The notes under the pieces: model-generated
What the model saw: the letters and a program-made list of their open reading frames with translations, nothing else
Told to the model about the DNA's origin: nothing
Database searches by the model: none
Program-made: the position numbers and the translations under genes
Part shown: one piece after another, positions 55,732-63,991 of the stretch
Layout of the letters: every line of letters starts with the position of its first letter
Position numbering within the stretch: position 1 is the stretch's first letter
NCBI RefSeq assembly: GCF_014701095.1
Contig: NZ_AP023439.1
Coordinates: forward strand, 5,320,001-5,384,000
Direction of reading: 5' to 3'
Origin: Streptomyces tuirus
GTDB taxonomy: Bacteria > Actinomycetota > Actinomycetes > Streptomycetales > Streptomycetaceae
Length of the DNA stretch: 64,000 bases

Positions 55732-55797
55732 ACCCCGGAGGCCGGGCAGCTCGTCGCCGGGCTGCGTCAGGTGATCGAGGCCGCCGAGCGGAAGTGA
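55732..55797 (+). pseudogene. possible 3' remnant of a lost gene
   Basis: Right after the serA terminator one frame reads TPEAGQLVAGLRQVIEAAER then K and stop at 55795-55797. It is helical, GC3-biased and has no start codon, as expected for the C-terminal end of a deleted gene. I cannot name the parent. Confidence 0.3.
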
Positions 55798-55807
55798 CGC
55801 GTCCCCC

Positions 55808-57169
55808 TCACAGCCGGTGTGCCTTCAGAGCCATGTGCAGCAGCAGCCGGTCCTCGCCGTCGTCCAGGTCGAGTCCGGTGAGCTTCTCGATGCGGGACAG
55901 CCGGTAGTAGAGGGTCTGGCGGTGGATGCCCAGCTCGGCGGCGGCCCGGGCGGCCTGCCCGGCGCTGTCGAGGAAGACCTCCGCGGTCCGGGCGAGTTCG
56001 TGGTGGACCGGGGCGAGCAGCGTACGGGCGACGGGGTCGTGGGCGACTTCCGGGGGCAGGGCGGTGAGCAGCCGGAACGGCCCGATCGATGCCCACTGCG
56101 CGACCGGCCCGAACCGCGCCTCGGCCAGTGCCGCCCGGGCGGCCGCCGAGGCCTCGGCCCAGGCCGTCGCCAGGTCGGCGAGGCCGGAGCGGGGGGTGGC
56201 GATACCGGCGGCGGGGGAGGACTGGAGGGTGGCGGCACCGGAGCCGGAGCGAGGGGTGGAGGCACCGGAGCGGGCTGTGCCCGTTCCGCTCGCCGTGCTC
56301 GCTCTGCCGGCCGTGCCTGTCGCACCCGTCGCACCCGTGGAGGACCCCTCCATGCCACCGATGCCGCTTCCCCCTCGCGCCCGCTCCAGCAGTCGCCCCG
56401 CCGCCGTCGTCGCCGGGGTGAGGACCTCCGGGGAGCGCAGGCGGATCAGGACCGCCAGGCACTGGGCCGTCGCGCCCCACGGCAGCGTGCACAGGGCCGT
56501 CGCGCCGGGGATCGCGCGGACCGACGGGGCGTCGTCGGGGTCGGCCGAGGGCCAGGGGGCGACGCACAGCAGGGCGTGGAGGCCGTCGGCGCGGGGGCCG
56601 AGGGCCGTGCGGAGCTCGGCGACGGCCATGTCGCTCTGCCAGCCGCGCTCGGCGGTGAGGACCGCTCTCAGTTCACGGCTGAGGTCGGCGCCGTGCTGCG
56701 CCTCGTCCGCGAGCAGGGCCCCGATGCGTGCCGTGACCCCCATGGCGGCGGTGAGCTGGCGTTCGCTCGGGCCGGGATCGTCGTCCAGGAGCCAGATGTA
56801 GCCGTGCACCACACCCCGGTGGCGGACGGGGAGACAGATCCGGCCCCGGTACACCCCGGCCTCCGGTGTCGGGGGGATGCGGACCGGGCCCGTCGCCCGG
56901 GTGATGCCGAAGCCCTCGAACCACGCCCGCACCGCCGCCGTCGAGCGGCGGGTGAGGATCGAGCGGGTGCGCACCGGGTCCAGGGCCGACGGATCGAGGT
57001 CGCCCTCACTGTCGTAGGCACCGAAGGCGATCAGCTCGAAGTCCCGGTTCTCCAGCGTCGCGGGCGCGCCGAGCAGCTCCGAGATCTCGTCGACCAGCTC
57101 CTCGTAGTCGCCCCTGTGTTCCGACGTCACCCCGGCATTGTCGCGCACTTCCCGGAGCCCTTCATACAT
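55808..57169 (-). CDS. PucR-type regulator of proline catabolism
   Basis: A 453-residue regulator. The N-terminal half (DYEELVDEISELLGAPATL, ICLPVRHRGVVHGYIWLLDD) looks like a GAF/PucR sensor region. The C-terminal PucR helix-turn-helix is ARAAAELGIHRQTLYYRLSRIEKLTGLDLDDGEDRLLLH. Between them (about 270-335) lies a Gly/Ser/Thr/Ala-rich low-complexity stretch. Divergent from proline dehydrogenase across 152 bp, so it is probably the proline-responsive activator of the two downstream genes. ATG 57169 is the longest start; a GTG at 57130 is an alternative. Confidence 0.85.
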   Translation of the reverse strand: MYEGLREVRDNAGVTSEHRGDYEELVDEISELLGAPATLENRDFELIAFGAYDSEGDLDPSALDPVRTRSILTRRSTAAVRAWFEGFGITRATGPVRIPPTPEAGVYRGRICLPVRHRGVVHGYIWLLDDDPGPSERQLTAAMGVTARIGALLADEAQHGADLSRELRAVLTAERGWQSDMAVAELRTALGPRADGLHALLCVAPWPSADPDDAPSVRAIPGATALCTLPWGATAQCLAVLIRLRSPEVLTPATTAAGRLLERARGGSGIGGMEGSSTGATGATGTAGRASTASGTGTARSGASTPRSGSGAATLQSSPAAGIATPRSGLADLATAWAEASAAARAALAEARFGPVAQWASIGPFRLLTALPPEVAHDPVARTLLAPVHHELARTAEVFLDSAGQAARAAAELGIHRQTLYYRLSRIEKLTGLDLDDGEDRLLLHMALKAHRL

Positions 57170-57197
57170 CTGTCTGAGATCTGCGGCACGGATGCGT

Positions 57198-57207
57198 GAC
57201 AGCTGTC
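57198..57207. promoter_or_regulatory. palindrome between PucR-type regulator and proline dehydrogenase
   Basis: GACAGCTGTC is a perfect 10-bp palindrome 28 bp upstream of the regulator gene and 114 bp upstream of the dehydrogenase start. TAGGTT at 57233-57238 could be the dehydrogenase -10. Confidence 0.35.
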
Positions 57208-57321
57208 GATGGCCGACGATCGGAGGGATCCTTAGGTTTCACGGTGGTTCTCCGTGCCGTACCCGACGCGCCATCCGCGAGGGGTCCGGCCTTCACGTTG
57301 CTTGTGCTCTGGAGGTGCCCC

Positions 57322-58248
57322 GTGCTGGGTCCCGTGATTCTCGCCGCGTCCCGCAGCGACCGGATGCGACGCCTGATCTCGGCGGCACCGGTGACCAAGC
57401 AGGTCGTCGACCGCTTCATCCCGGGCGAGGACGTCGACGACATCGTCCCCGTCGTCCGGGAGCTCGCCGATCACGGCCTCGAACTGACGATGGACGTCGT
57501 CGGCGAGGACATCACCAACCCCGCGCAGGCCGCCGCCGCCCGGGACGCCTACCTCGAGCTCGTCGACCGCCTCAAGCCGCTGGAGCTCGGCACCCGCGCC
57601 GAGATGTCGGTGAAGCTGTCGATGTTCGGGCAGGCGCTGGAGGGCGGCCACGAGCTGGCCCTGAGCAACGTCCGCCCGGTCGTCGAGGCCGCCGCCGAGA
57701 TCGGCACCACGGTCACGCTCGACGCCGAGGACCACACCACCCTCGACTCGATGTTCGCCATCCACGAGGAGCTGCGGAAGGACTTCCCGCAGACCGGCTG
57801 CGTCATCCAGGCCTACCTCTTCCGCACCGAGGCCGACGCCCGCCGCCTGGCCGGCAGCGGCAGCCGGGTCCGTCTGGTCAAGGGCGCGTACAAGGAGCCC
57901 GCCTCGGTCGCGTACCAGGACAAACACGAGATCGACCGGGCATACGTCCGTATCCTGCGGACGTTGATGGCGGGGGAGGGGTATCCGATGATCGGGTCCC
58001 ACGACCCGCGCCTGATCGCGATCGGCCAGGAGCTCGCCCACCAGGCCGGGCGCAAGCTGGACGAGTACGAGTTCCAGATGCTGTACGGCATCCGCACCGA
58101 CGAGCACCTGCGGCTGGCCGCCGAGGGCCACCGGATGCGCGTCTACACCGCCTACGGCACCGACTGGTACGGCTACTTCATGCGCCGTCTCGCGGAGAAG
58201 CCGGCCAACCTGCGCTTCTTCGCCAGGAGTGTGATCACCCGTGGCTGA
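57322..58248 (+). CDS. proline dehydrogenase
   Basis: FAD enzyme that oxidises proline to delta-1-pyrroline-5-carboxylate. The 308-residue monofunctional product has VKLSMFGQAL, VTLDAEDHTTLDSM, RLVKGAYKEPASVAYQDK and the C-terminal YEFQMLYGIRTDEHLRLA with RVYTAYGTDWYGYFMRRL, all hallmarks of PRODH. GTG 57322 has GGAGG 6 bases upstream. The final 22 codons are duplicated downstream: the gene ends FFARSVITRG, and a second, closer-to-usual ending FFARSMLTKG with its own stop lies 133 bp further on. Confidence 0.95.
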   Translation: MLGPVILAASRSDRMRRLISAAPVTKQVVDRFIPGEDVDDIVPVVRELADHGLELTMDVVGEDITNPAQAAAARDAYLELVDRLKPLELGTRAEMSVKLSMFGQALEGGHELALSNVRPVVEAAAEIGTTVTLDAEDHTTLDSMFAIHEELRKDFPQTGCVIQAYLFRTEADARRLAGSGSRVRLVKGAYKEPASVAYQDKHEIDRAYVRILRTLMAGEGYPMIGSHDPRLIAIGQELAHQAGRKLDEYEFQMLYGIRTDEHLRLAAEGHRMRVYTAYGTDWYGYFMRRLAEKPANLRFFARSVITRG

Positions 58249-58357
58249 CGGAACGAGGCTGTGCCGTGGCCCCTGCCGGGGGTCCGGGGGTCGTCCCCCG
58301 GGAAGGCACAGCACGCGCCGTCTCGCGGAGAAGCCGGCCAACCTGCGCTTCTTCGCC
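58182..58357 (+). repeat. 43-bp direct repeat duplicating the 3' end of proline dehydrogenase
   Basis: The 43 bases at 58182-58224 and 58315-58357 are identical and both encode RRLAEKPANLRFFA. Each is followed by a different but homologous coding tail and a TGA. Between them lies a hairpin with arms GCTGTGCC (58258-58265) and GGCACAGC (58305-58312) around CCGGGGG/CCCCCGG. Confidence 0.9.
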
Positions 58358-58472
58358 CGTTCGATGCTCACCAAGGGCTGACAGTCCTTCGAGGGCCGAA
58401 TGCCCTGCGAGGGGCCGCGAGCCCGTCAAGGGCCGAGACCGAAACACCGCTCAGTAAGGAGTTACGGAAAAC

Positions 58473-60104
58473 ATGGACGCTGTGACCCAGGTCCCCACGC
58501 CCGTCAACGAGCCGGTGCACGGCTACGCCCCCGGCTCGCCCGAGCGGGCCCGCCTGGAGGCCAAGCTGAAGGAGCTGGCCGACAACCCCGTCGACCTGCC
58601 CTGCACCATCGGCGGCGAGAAGCGGATGGGCGGCGGCGAGGCCTTCCAGGTCGTCCAGCCGCACAACCACAAGGCCGTGCTCGGCACCTACCGCAACGCC
58701 ACGCAGGCGGACGCCCAGGACGCCATCGACGCGGCCCTGGCCGCCGCGCCCGCCTGGCGTGCGATGGCCTTCGACGACCGCGCGGCGATCATCCTGCGCG
58801 CCGCCGAGCTGCTGTCCGGCCCCTGGCGCGAGACGCTCGCCGCCTCCACCATGCTCGGCCAGTCCAAGACCGCCCAGCAGGCCGAGATCGACACGCCCTG
58901 CGAGCTGATCGACTTCTGGCGGTTCAACGTCTCCTACGCCCGCAAGCTGCTCGCCGAGCAGCCCCCGGCGAACTCGCCCGGCGTGTGGAACCGTCTGGAC
59001 CACCGCCCGCTGGAGGGCTTCGTCTACGCGATCACGCCCTTCAACTTCACCGCCATTGCGGGCAACCTTCCGACGGCCCCCGCCCTGATGGGCAACGTCG
59101 TCGTCTGGAAGCCGTCCCCGACGCAGACCCACGCCGCCGTGCTGCTGATGCAGCTGCTGGAGGAGGCCGGTCTGCCCAAGGGCGTCATCAACCTCGTCAC
59201 CGGTGACGGCATCGAGGTCTCCAAGGTCGCCCTGGAGCACCGCGACCTCGCCGGCATCCACTTCACCGGCTCGACCCCCACCTTCCAGTACCTGTGGAAG
59301 ACGGTCGGCAACAACATCGAGAAGTACCGCACCTACCCGCGTCTCGTCGGCGAGACCGGCGGCAAGGACTTCCTCGTCGCCCACCCGTCGGCCGACCCGG
59401 CGATCCTGAAGACGGCGTTCACCCGCGGTGCCTTCGAGTTCCAGGGCCAGAAGTGCAGCGCCACCTCCCGCGCGTACATCCCGGCCTCGATCTGGAACTC
59501 CGGCTTCAAGGAGGAGCTCGCGGCCGAGGTCGACGGCATCAAGATGGGTGACGTCACCGACCTGTCGAACTTCATCGGCGCCGTCATCGACGAGCGTGCC
59601 TTCGCCAAGAACAAGGCCGCCATCGACCGCGCCAAGGAGGACGCCACCTGCACGATCGTCGCGGGCGGCACCTACGACGACTCCGAGGGCTATTTCGTCC
59701 GCCCGACCGTCATCGAGTGCACCGACCCGGAGAACGAGGTCTTCCGCACCGAGTACTTCGGCCCCATCATCGCCGTGCACGTCTACGAGGACGACAAGTA
59801 CGACGAGATGCTGACCCAGATGGAGTCCGTCTCCGACTACGCCCTGACCGGCTCGGTCATCGCCAACGACCGTGCGGCGGCGGCCTACACGGCCGACAAG
59901 CTCCGCTACGCGGCGGGCAACTTCTACATCAACGACAAGTCGACCGGCGCCGTCGTCGGCCAGCAGCCCTTCGGCGGCGGCCGCGCCTCCGGCACCAACG
60001 ACAAGGCCGGCGCCCCGCAGAACCTGATGCGCTGGACCCTGACCCGCGCCATCAAGGAGACGCTGGTCCCGCCGACGGACTACACGTACCCGCACATGGG
60101 CTGA
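58473..60104 (+). CDS. pruA: 1-pyrroline-5-carboxylate dehydrogenase
   Basis: NAD-dependent aldehyde dehydrogenase that turns P5C semialdehyde into glutamate, the second step of proline breakdown. The 543-residue product is the monofunctional long form: HFTGSTPTFQYLWK, catalytic Glu in LVGETGGKDF near residue 295, catalytic Cys in FEFQGQKCSATSRAY near residue 330, and NFYINDKSTGAVVGQQPFGG near the end. ATG 58473 has AAGGAG upstream. Follows proline dehydrogenase and forms a catabolic pair with it. Confidence 0.96.
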   Translation: MDAVTQVPTPVNEPVHGYAPGSPERARLEAKLKELADNPVDLPCTIGGEKRMGGGEAFQVVQPHNHKAVLGTYRNATQADAQDAIDAALAAAPAWRAMAFDDRAAIILRAAELLSGPWRETLAASTMLGQSKTAQQAEIDTPCELIDFWRFNVSYARKLLAEQPPANSPGVWNRLDHRPLEGFVYAITPFNFTAIAGNLPTAPALMGNVVVWKPSPTQTHAAVLLMQLLEEAGLPKGVINLVTGDGIEVSKVALEHRDLAGIHFTGSTPTFQYLWKTVGNNIEKYRTYPRLVGETGGKDFLVAHPSADPAILKTAFTRGAFEFQGQKCSATSRAYIPASIWNSGFKEELAAEVDGIKMGDVTDLSNFIGAVIDERAFAKNKAAIDRAKEDATCTIVAGGTYDDSEGYFVRPTVIECTDPENEVFRTEYFGPIIAVHVYEDDKYDEMLTQMESVSDYALTGSVIANDRAAAAYTADKLRYAAGNFYINDKSTGAVVGQQPFGGGRASGTNDKAGAPQNLMRWTLTRAIKETLVPPTDYTYPHMG

Positions 60105-60119
60105 CATCCCCCGCACCAA

Positions 60120-60154
60120 CCGACGGGCCAGGTCGAAAAGACCTGGCCCGTCGG
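60120..60154 (+). terminator. terminator after P5C dehydrogenase
   Basis: CCGACGGGCCAGGTC (60120-60134) and GACCTGGCCCGTCGG (60140-60154) form a perfect 15-bp stem with a GAAAA loop. Confidence 0.88.
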
Positions 60155-60178
60155 CATGCCGGGCGAAAGACTGGGCCG

Positions 60179-60721
60179 ATGACCATCCCTGTGCGCACCA
60201 CCCACACCGCCGATCTGCCCCCCGCCGAACTCGACGCCGTGCGCGGCCTGCTGGACGCCGCGTTCGAGGGGGACTTCGGGGACGAGGACTGGGATCACGG
60301 GCTCGGCGGCATGCATGCCCTCGTGCACGACGGCTCCGGGCTCGCCGCGCACGGGGCGGTCGTGATGCGGCGGGTGCGGCACGGCGGGCGGTGGCTGCGG
60401 GCCGGGTACGTCGAGAACGTCGCCGTGCGCGCCGACGTCCGCCGTGGCGGCCTCGGCGGGCGGATCATGGCGGAGCTGGAGCGTGTCGTCGACCGCGCCT
60501 ACGACCTCGGCGCCCTGTCCGCGAGCGACGACGGTGCCCGGCTCTACACCTCCCGCGGCTGGCAGCCCTGGACCGGTCGGGTGCACGCCCTCAGCCCGCG
60601 GGACGGCATCGTCCGGCTGCCGGAGGAGGAGGGCAGCACCTACGTCCGCGCCGCCCTGGCCGGCTCCCTCGACCCCGCGCATGAGCTGGTCTTCGACTGG
60701 CGCGACGGCGACGTGCTCTAG
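60179..60721 (+). CDS. AAC(2')-I-like GNAT acetyltransferase
   Basis: A 180-residue GNAT protein that aligns by eye along its length with aminoglycoside 2'-N-acetyltransferases of mycobacteria: FEGDFGDEDWDHGLGGMHAL, the acetyl-CoA region GYVENVAVRADVRRGGLG, LGALSASDDGARLYTSRGW and the ending DWRDGDV. In AAC(2')-Ic the chain ends in Trp; here the last residue is Leu, and that terminal residue has been discussed as part of the active site (from memory). Resistance is therefore possible but unproved; the native role may be different. It stands alone after a terminator. Confidence 0.82.
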   Translation: MTIPVRTTHTADLPPAELDAVRGLLDAAFEGDFGDEDWDHGLGGMHALVHDGSGLAAHGAVVMRRVRHGGRWLRAGYVENVAVRADVRRGGLGGRIMAELERVVDRAYDLGALSASDDGARLYTSRGWQPWTGRVHALSPRDGIVRLPEEEGSTYVRAALAGSLDPAHELVFDWRDGDVL

Positions 60722-60743
60722 AGATCACCGCAGGTCAGCGCGG

Positions 60744-60771
60744 TGTGACCCAGTCCACCGTCTCAGATAGT
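60744..60771 (+). promoter_or_regulatory. putative promoter for the 43-residue protein gene
   Basis: TGTGAC (60744-60749) and GATAGT (60766-60771) with a 16-base spacer. The transcript would have a leader of about 190 nt. Confidence 0.35.
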
Positions 60772-60777
60772 AGGAAG

Positions 60778-60970
60778 TCCGAGTAATTGTGGAGACAGAC
60801 GCTCCGCGCTCCCTTAGCTTTGTAGGAGCCGAACGTCTCGCTCGACCAAGCGAATGGCGGTCGTGAGCCGGGCCCCGTGCAGGCAACCCCTGCGGCACCG
60901 CTCCCCGTCCACTTCCGGCGTCTCGTAACCCTCCCTGTGCACTCCGTGCTGTCGAAGGAGTCGATTTCCC
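60778..60970 (+). other. structured, AT-richer leader with a possible upstream ORF
   Basis: GAGAC (60792-60796) pairs with GTCTC (60835-60839) and GCTCC (60808-60812) with GGAGC (60825-60829), giving a two-part stem with a 12-base loop. A 24-codon frame at 60854-60928 (MAVVSRAPCRQPLRHRS...) follows without a strong ribosome binding site. The composition is unlike coding sequence around it. Confidence 0.4.
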
Positions 60971-61102
60971 ATGGCCGAGACGACCGTCCGCCGCCGAGTC
61001 CGTCACATCTCCCGTACGACCGAGTCCGACCGGAAGAACGCCGCCGCCGCGCTCCAGCGCGCCCTCGACCGCAGGGACAACGGCGGATCCAGCGGCCACT
61101 GA
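60971..61102 (+). CDS. small basic protein, 43 residues
   Basis: Encodes MAETTVRRRVRHISRTTESD then RKNAAAALQRALDRRDN and a Gly/Ser tail. It is Arg-rich, probably helical, with no membrane segment. AAGGAG lies 10 bases upstream of the ATG. The long structured leader before such a short gene suggests regulated expression. No known domain recognised. Confidence 0.65.
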   Translation: MAETTVRRRVRHISRTTESDRKNAAAALQRALDRRDNGGSSGH

Positions 61103-61143
61103 GCCGCGCACCGCAACAGGACCGGGAGCCGCCCGACGAGGCG

Positions 61144-61170
61144 CGGCGCGGGGTCTCACGCCCCGCGCCG
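61144..61170. terminator. stem-loop overlapping the phosphatase stop codon
   Basis: CGGCGCGGGG (61144-61153) and CCCCGCGCCG (61161-61170) form a 10-bp stem with a 7-base loop that contains the complement of the stop codon (61156-61158). It lies between convergent genes. Confidence 0.6.
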
Positions 61171-62742
61171 TACCTCGAAGTGGTCGATCCGCTCACCGCT
61201 CGACGACAGCGCCGACACCTTCAGTCCCGGCCTGGCCCCGCTGCGCGCCTCCACCGAGAGGAACGAGAAGCCGCGGTAGCGCACCCGCGACCACTGCGCC
61301 GACTCCGCCTTGGCGCCCTGGGACTTGGTCCACCGGAACGTGCTGACCGGCTCGTGGTCGGAGGTGTTCCCCTCGTAGCTCTCCTTCACGCCGTCGGGGA
61401 AGCCGTACAGGTCCTTGCCACCCCCGCCCGCGGTGACGTACACGATCCCGTCCCGCCGCGGATCCGTCGTCCCGCCGACCGGCACCGGCCGGCCCACCTC
61501 GCCGCCCCGGATGGCGTCCGTCCGCTCGTAGACGTGGTTGTGCCCGTTGATCACCAGATCCACCTCGTGCCGGGCGAACAGCGGCAGCCACTCGGCGCGC
61601 ACCCCTCCGTCCGAGGCGTGCGTGGACGTCGAGTAGGCGCAGTGGTGGAAGAAGACGACGATGAAGTCGACGTCCTTCGAGGAGCGCAGTTCGCCGAGCT
61701 TGCCGTCCAGCCACTTCGTCTGCCGCCCCTCCGTGTAGCCGAAGTTGGCGGGAATCTCGTACGACACGTCGTTCGCGTCCAGCGCGACCACACCCACGTT
61801 GCCGTACGTGAAGGCGTACACGCCCGGTGCCGTGCGCGCGTCGAAGCCGCTGTCCGGCAGGGAGAACCGGGCGAGCTGGCCGCCGTAGCCGTCGGGTGAG
61901 TACCAGGCCTCCATGTCGTGGTTGCCGGTCGTCACCATCCACGGCACCGACCGGGCCACCGGCTCGGTCTGCTTCAGGAACCGGTCCCACTGGCTCGCGT
62001 CGAAGACGTCCGACTCCTTGCCCTTGCCGGTCGGATCGGCGTAGCAGATGTCGCCGGCGTGCAGATGGAAGGCGGGCTTCCGGCGCAGCAGCGTACGGTC
62101 GTTGAGGGCCGCCTCGTCACCGACGCCCTGGTCGCCGAACGCGGTGAACACGAAACGCCCGGGCGCTCTCGCCGGTGCCGTGCGGAACGACGTCACGGTC
62201 GGCCGGTGCCGCGGGGAGGCCGGGTCGAAGCCCTCGTGGCCGACGCCGTAGTAGTACGTCGTGTCCGGACGGAGGCCGTCCAGCGCCGCGTGCAGGTAGT
62301 ACTGCTCGACCGCCGCCCGGATGCCCTTCAGCTCCGGGGTGCGCAGGTCGCGCAGCTCCGCCTCGATCTTGCGGCCGAGGTCGTCGGGGCGCAGGCCCAC
62401 CCGGACGTACGGCTTCCGCACCGCGAGCGGCACCTGCCAGGAGATCCGCATCTGTGTCTTCGGGTCGGCGCCGAAGGCGAGATGGCGGCCGAAAGGGGTG
62501 ACGAGGGATCCGGGCGCCGCCGACGTGCTCGGCGACGGGAGCCCGGTCGCCGTGGCGCCGGTCCGCCCGGTACGGGAGGCGGAACCGGAGCCGGAGCAGC
62601 CGGTCAGCAGCCCGCCCGCCACCGCGCCCGCCGTCACCAGGGTGCGCCGCCGCGACAGCCGGGTCCGCAGGTACACGTGCTGCTCCGCCATGCTCATCCG
62701 GCCGGCGAGCTCGGGCGGGATGCCGAAGTGGGGGATCTCCAT
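61156..62742 (-). CDS. purple-acid-phosphatase-like metallophosphoesterase, Tat lipoprotein
   Basis: An exported 528-residue phosphoesterase. The signal has SRRRTLVTAGAVAGGLLTGC, twin arginines plus a lipobox, so it is likely Tat-exported and lipid-anchored. A fibronectin-like N-terminal domain (QMRISWQVPLAV) precedes the two-metal site: FTAFGDQG, HAGDICYAD, TTGNHDME, VFFHHCAY and INGHNHVYER, the five purple acid phosphatase motifs in order. ATG 62742 is preferred over upstream starts. It may release phosphate from organic phosphates outside the cell. Confidence 0.9.
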   Translation of the reverse strand: MEIPHFGIPPELAGRMSMAEQHVYLRTRLSRRRTLVTAGAVAGGLLTGCSGSGSASRTGRTGATATGLPSPSTSAAPGSLVTPFGRHLAFGADPKTQMRISWQVPLAVRKPYVRVGLRPDDLGRKIEAELRDLRTPELKGIRAAVEQYYLHAALDGLRPDTTYYYGVGHEGFDPASPRHRPTVTSFRTAPARAPGRFVFTAFGDQGVGDEAALNDRTLLRRKPAFHLHAGDICYADPTGKGKESDVFDASQWDRFLKQTEPVARSVPWMVTTGNHDMEAWYSPDGYGGQLARFSLPDSGFDARTAPGVYAFTYGNVGVVALDANDVSYEIPANFGYTEGRQTKWLDGKLGELRSSKDVDFIVVFFHHCAYSTSTHASDGGVRAEWLPLFARHEVDLVINGHNHVYERTDAIRGGEVGRPVPVGGTTDPRRDGIVYVTAGGGGKDLYGFPDGVKESYEGNTSDHEPVSTFRWTKSQGAKAESAQWSRVRYRGFSFLSVEARSGARPGLKVSALSSSGERIDHFEVRRGA

Positions 62743-62884
62743 GTCCAGAGAATGTCCCAGCACAGGCCAACGGCCGCACCACATACGGGTGAACGGAACC
62801 CGGCGGACGCGTGCCGTCCCCCGGTCGGGTGCGTCCCCCCTGTCCGCATCCCGGACACCGTGTGTCATCCCATGGGACGAGGAG

Positions 62885-62890
62885 TAGGGT
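62885..62890 (+). promoter_or_regulatory. -10 box TAGGGT just before leuB
   Basis: TAGGGT fits TAGRRT and ends 6 bases before the leuB ATG, so a leaderless transcript is possible; GAGGAG partly overlaps it and could instead be a ribosome binding site for a longer transcript. Confidence 0.4.
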
Positions 62891-62896
62891 GCCCGC

Positions 62897-63940
62897 ATGT
62901 CTCGCAGCCTCAATCTCGCAGTGATTCCCGGTGACGGCATCGGCCAGGAGGTCGTGGCCGAAGGCCTGAAGGTCCTCTCCGCCGTCCTTCCGCAGGATGT
63001 GAAGCTGGAGACCGAGGAGTACGACTTCGGCGCCCGGCGCTACCACGCCACCGGTGAGACCCTCACCGACGCCGACCTCGACGCCCTGAAGCGGCACGAC
63101 GCCATTCTGCTCGGCGCGATCGGTGACCCGTCCGTGCCGTCCGGCGTCCTGGAGCGCGGCTTCCTGCTCAAGCTCCGCTTCGCCTTCGACCACCACGTCA
63201 ACCTGCGTCCGTCGAAGCTCCTCCCGGGTGTCGCCACCCCGCTCGCCGGTGAGCCGCAGATCGACTTCGTCGTGGTCCGCGAGGGCACCGAGGGGCCGTA
63301 TACCGGCAACGGCGGCACGATCCGCACGGGCACCGAGCACGAGGTCGCCACCGAGGTCTCCGTGAACACGGCCTTCGGCGTTGAGCGCGTGGTCCGCGAC
63401 GCCTTCGCCCGGGCCCAGGCCCGCCCCCGCAAGAAGCTGGCGCTGATCCACAAGAACAACGTGCTGACCTTCGCGGGTCACCTGTGGACCAACATCTTCA
63501 ACAAGGTGGCCGAGGAGTTCCCCGAGGTCACCACCGAGTACATGCACGTGGACGCGGCGACGATCTACCTCGTCACGCAGCCCGAGCGCTTCGACGTGAT
63601 CGTCACCGACAACCTCTTCGGCGACATCGTCACCGACCTCGCCGCGGCCGTCTCCGGCGGCATCGGCGTCGCCGCGAGCGGGAACATCAACCCCTCCGGC
63701 GACTTCCCCTCGATGTTCGAGCCCGTGCACGGCTCGGCCCCGGACATCGCGGGCCAGGGCAAGGCCGACCCGACCGCCACCGTGCTGTCCGTCGCGCTGC
63801 TGCTGCGCCACCTCGGCTACGAGGCCGAGGCCGCCCGCATCGACGAGGCGGTCGCGGCCGACCTCGGCGAGCGCACCGGCAAGCCCGCCCGTTCCACCTC
63901 GGAGATCGGCGACGCGCTCGCCGTACGCGTAGCCGGCTGA
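62897..63940 (+). CDS. leuB: 3-isopropylmalate dehydrogenase
   Basis: Third step of leucine synthesis: oxidative decarboxylation of 3-isopropylmalate. The 347-residue product begins LNLAVIPGDGIGQEVV, has LLGAIGDPSVPSG, the substrate Arg/Lys residues in LLKLRFAFDHHVNLRPSK, VVREGTEGPYTGNGG, KNNVLTF, and the metal and NAD sites TDNLFGDIVTD and EPVHGSAPDIAGQGKADPTA. ATG 62897. It is separate from ilvBNC but belongs to the same pathway. Confidence 0.95.
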   Translation: MSRSLNLAVIPGDGIGQEVVAEGLKVLSAVLPQDVKLETEEYDFGARRYHATGETLTDADLDALKRHDAILLGAIGDPSVPSGVLERGFLLKLRFAFDHHVNLRPSKLLPGVATPLAGEPQIDFVVVREGTEGPYTGNGGTIRTGTEHEVATEVSVNTAFGVERVVRDAFARAQARPRKKLALIHKNNVLTFAGHLWTNIFNKVAEEFPEVTTEYMHVDAATIYLVTQPERFDVIVTDNLFGDIVTDLAAAVSGGIGVAASGNINPSGDFPSMFEPVHGSAPDIAGQGKADPTATVLSVALLLRHLGYEAEAARIDEAVAADLGERTGKPARSTSEIGDALAVRVAG

Positions 63941-63958
63941 CCCGCCGCTGCACACCGC

Positions 63959-63991
63959 AAGCCGCCGGGTCGCATCAGCACCCGGCGGCTT
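63959..63991 (+). terminator. terminator after leuB
   Basis: AAGCCGCCGGGT (63959-63970) and ACCCGGCGGCTT (63980-63991) form a 12-bp stem with a 9-base loop. Confidence 0.8.

Noticed and set aside
57198..57207. GACAGCTGTC as a confirmed PucR operator
   Set aside because: It is a single short palindrome with no second copy in the intergenic region; kept only as a low-confidence site.
62780..62800. GTTCACC half-site of a PHO box upstream of the purple-acid-phosphatase-like gene
   Set aside because: Only one 11-bp unit resembles the PhoP repeat; the neighbouring 11-bp positions do not, so direct PhoP control is not supported.
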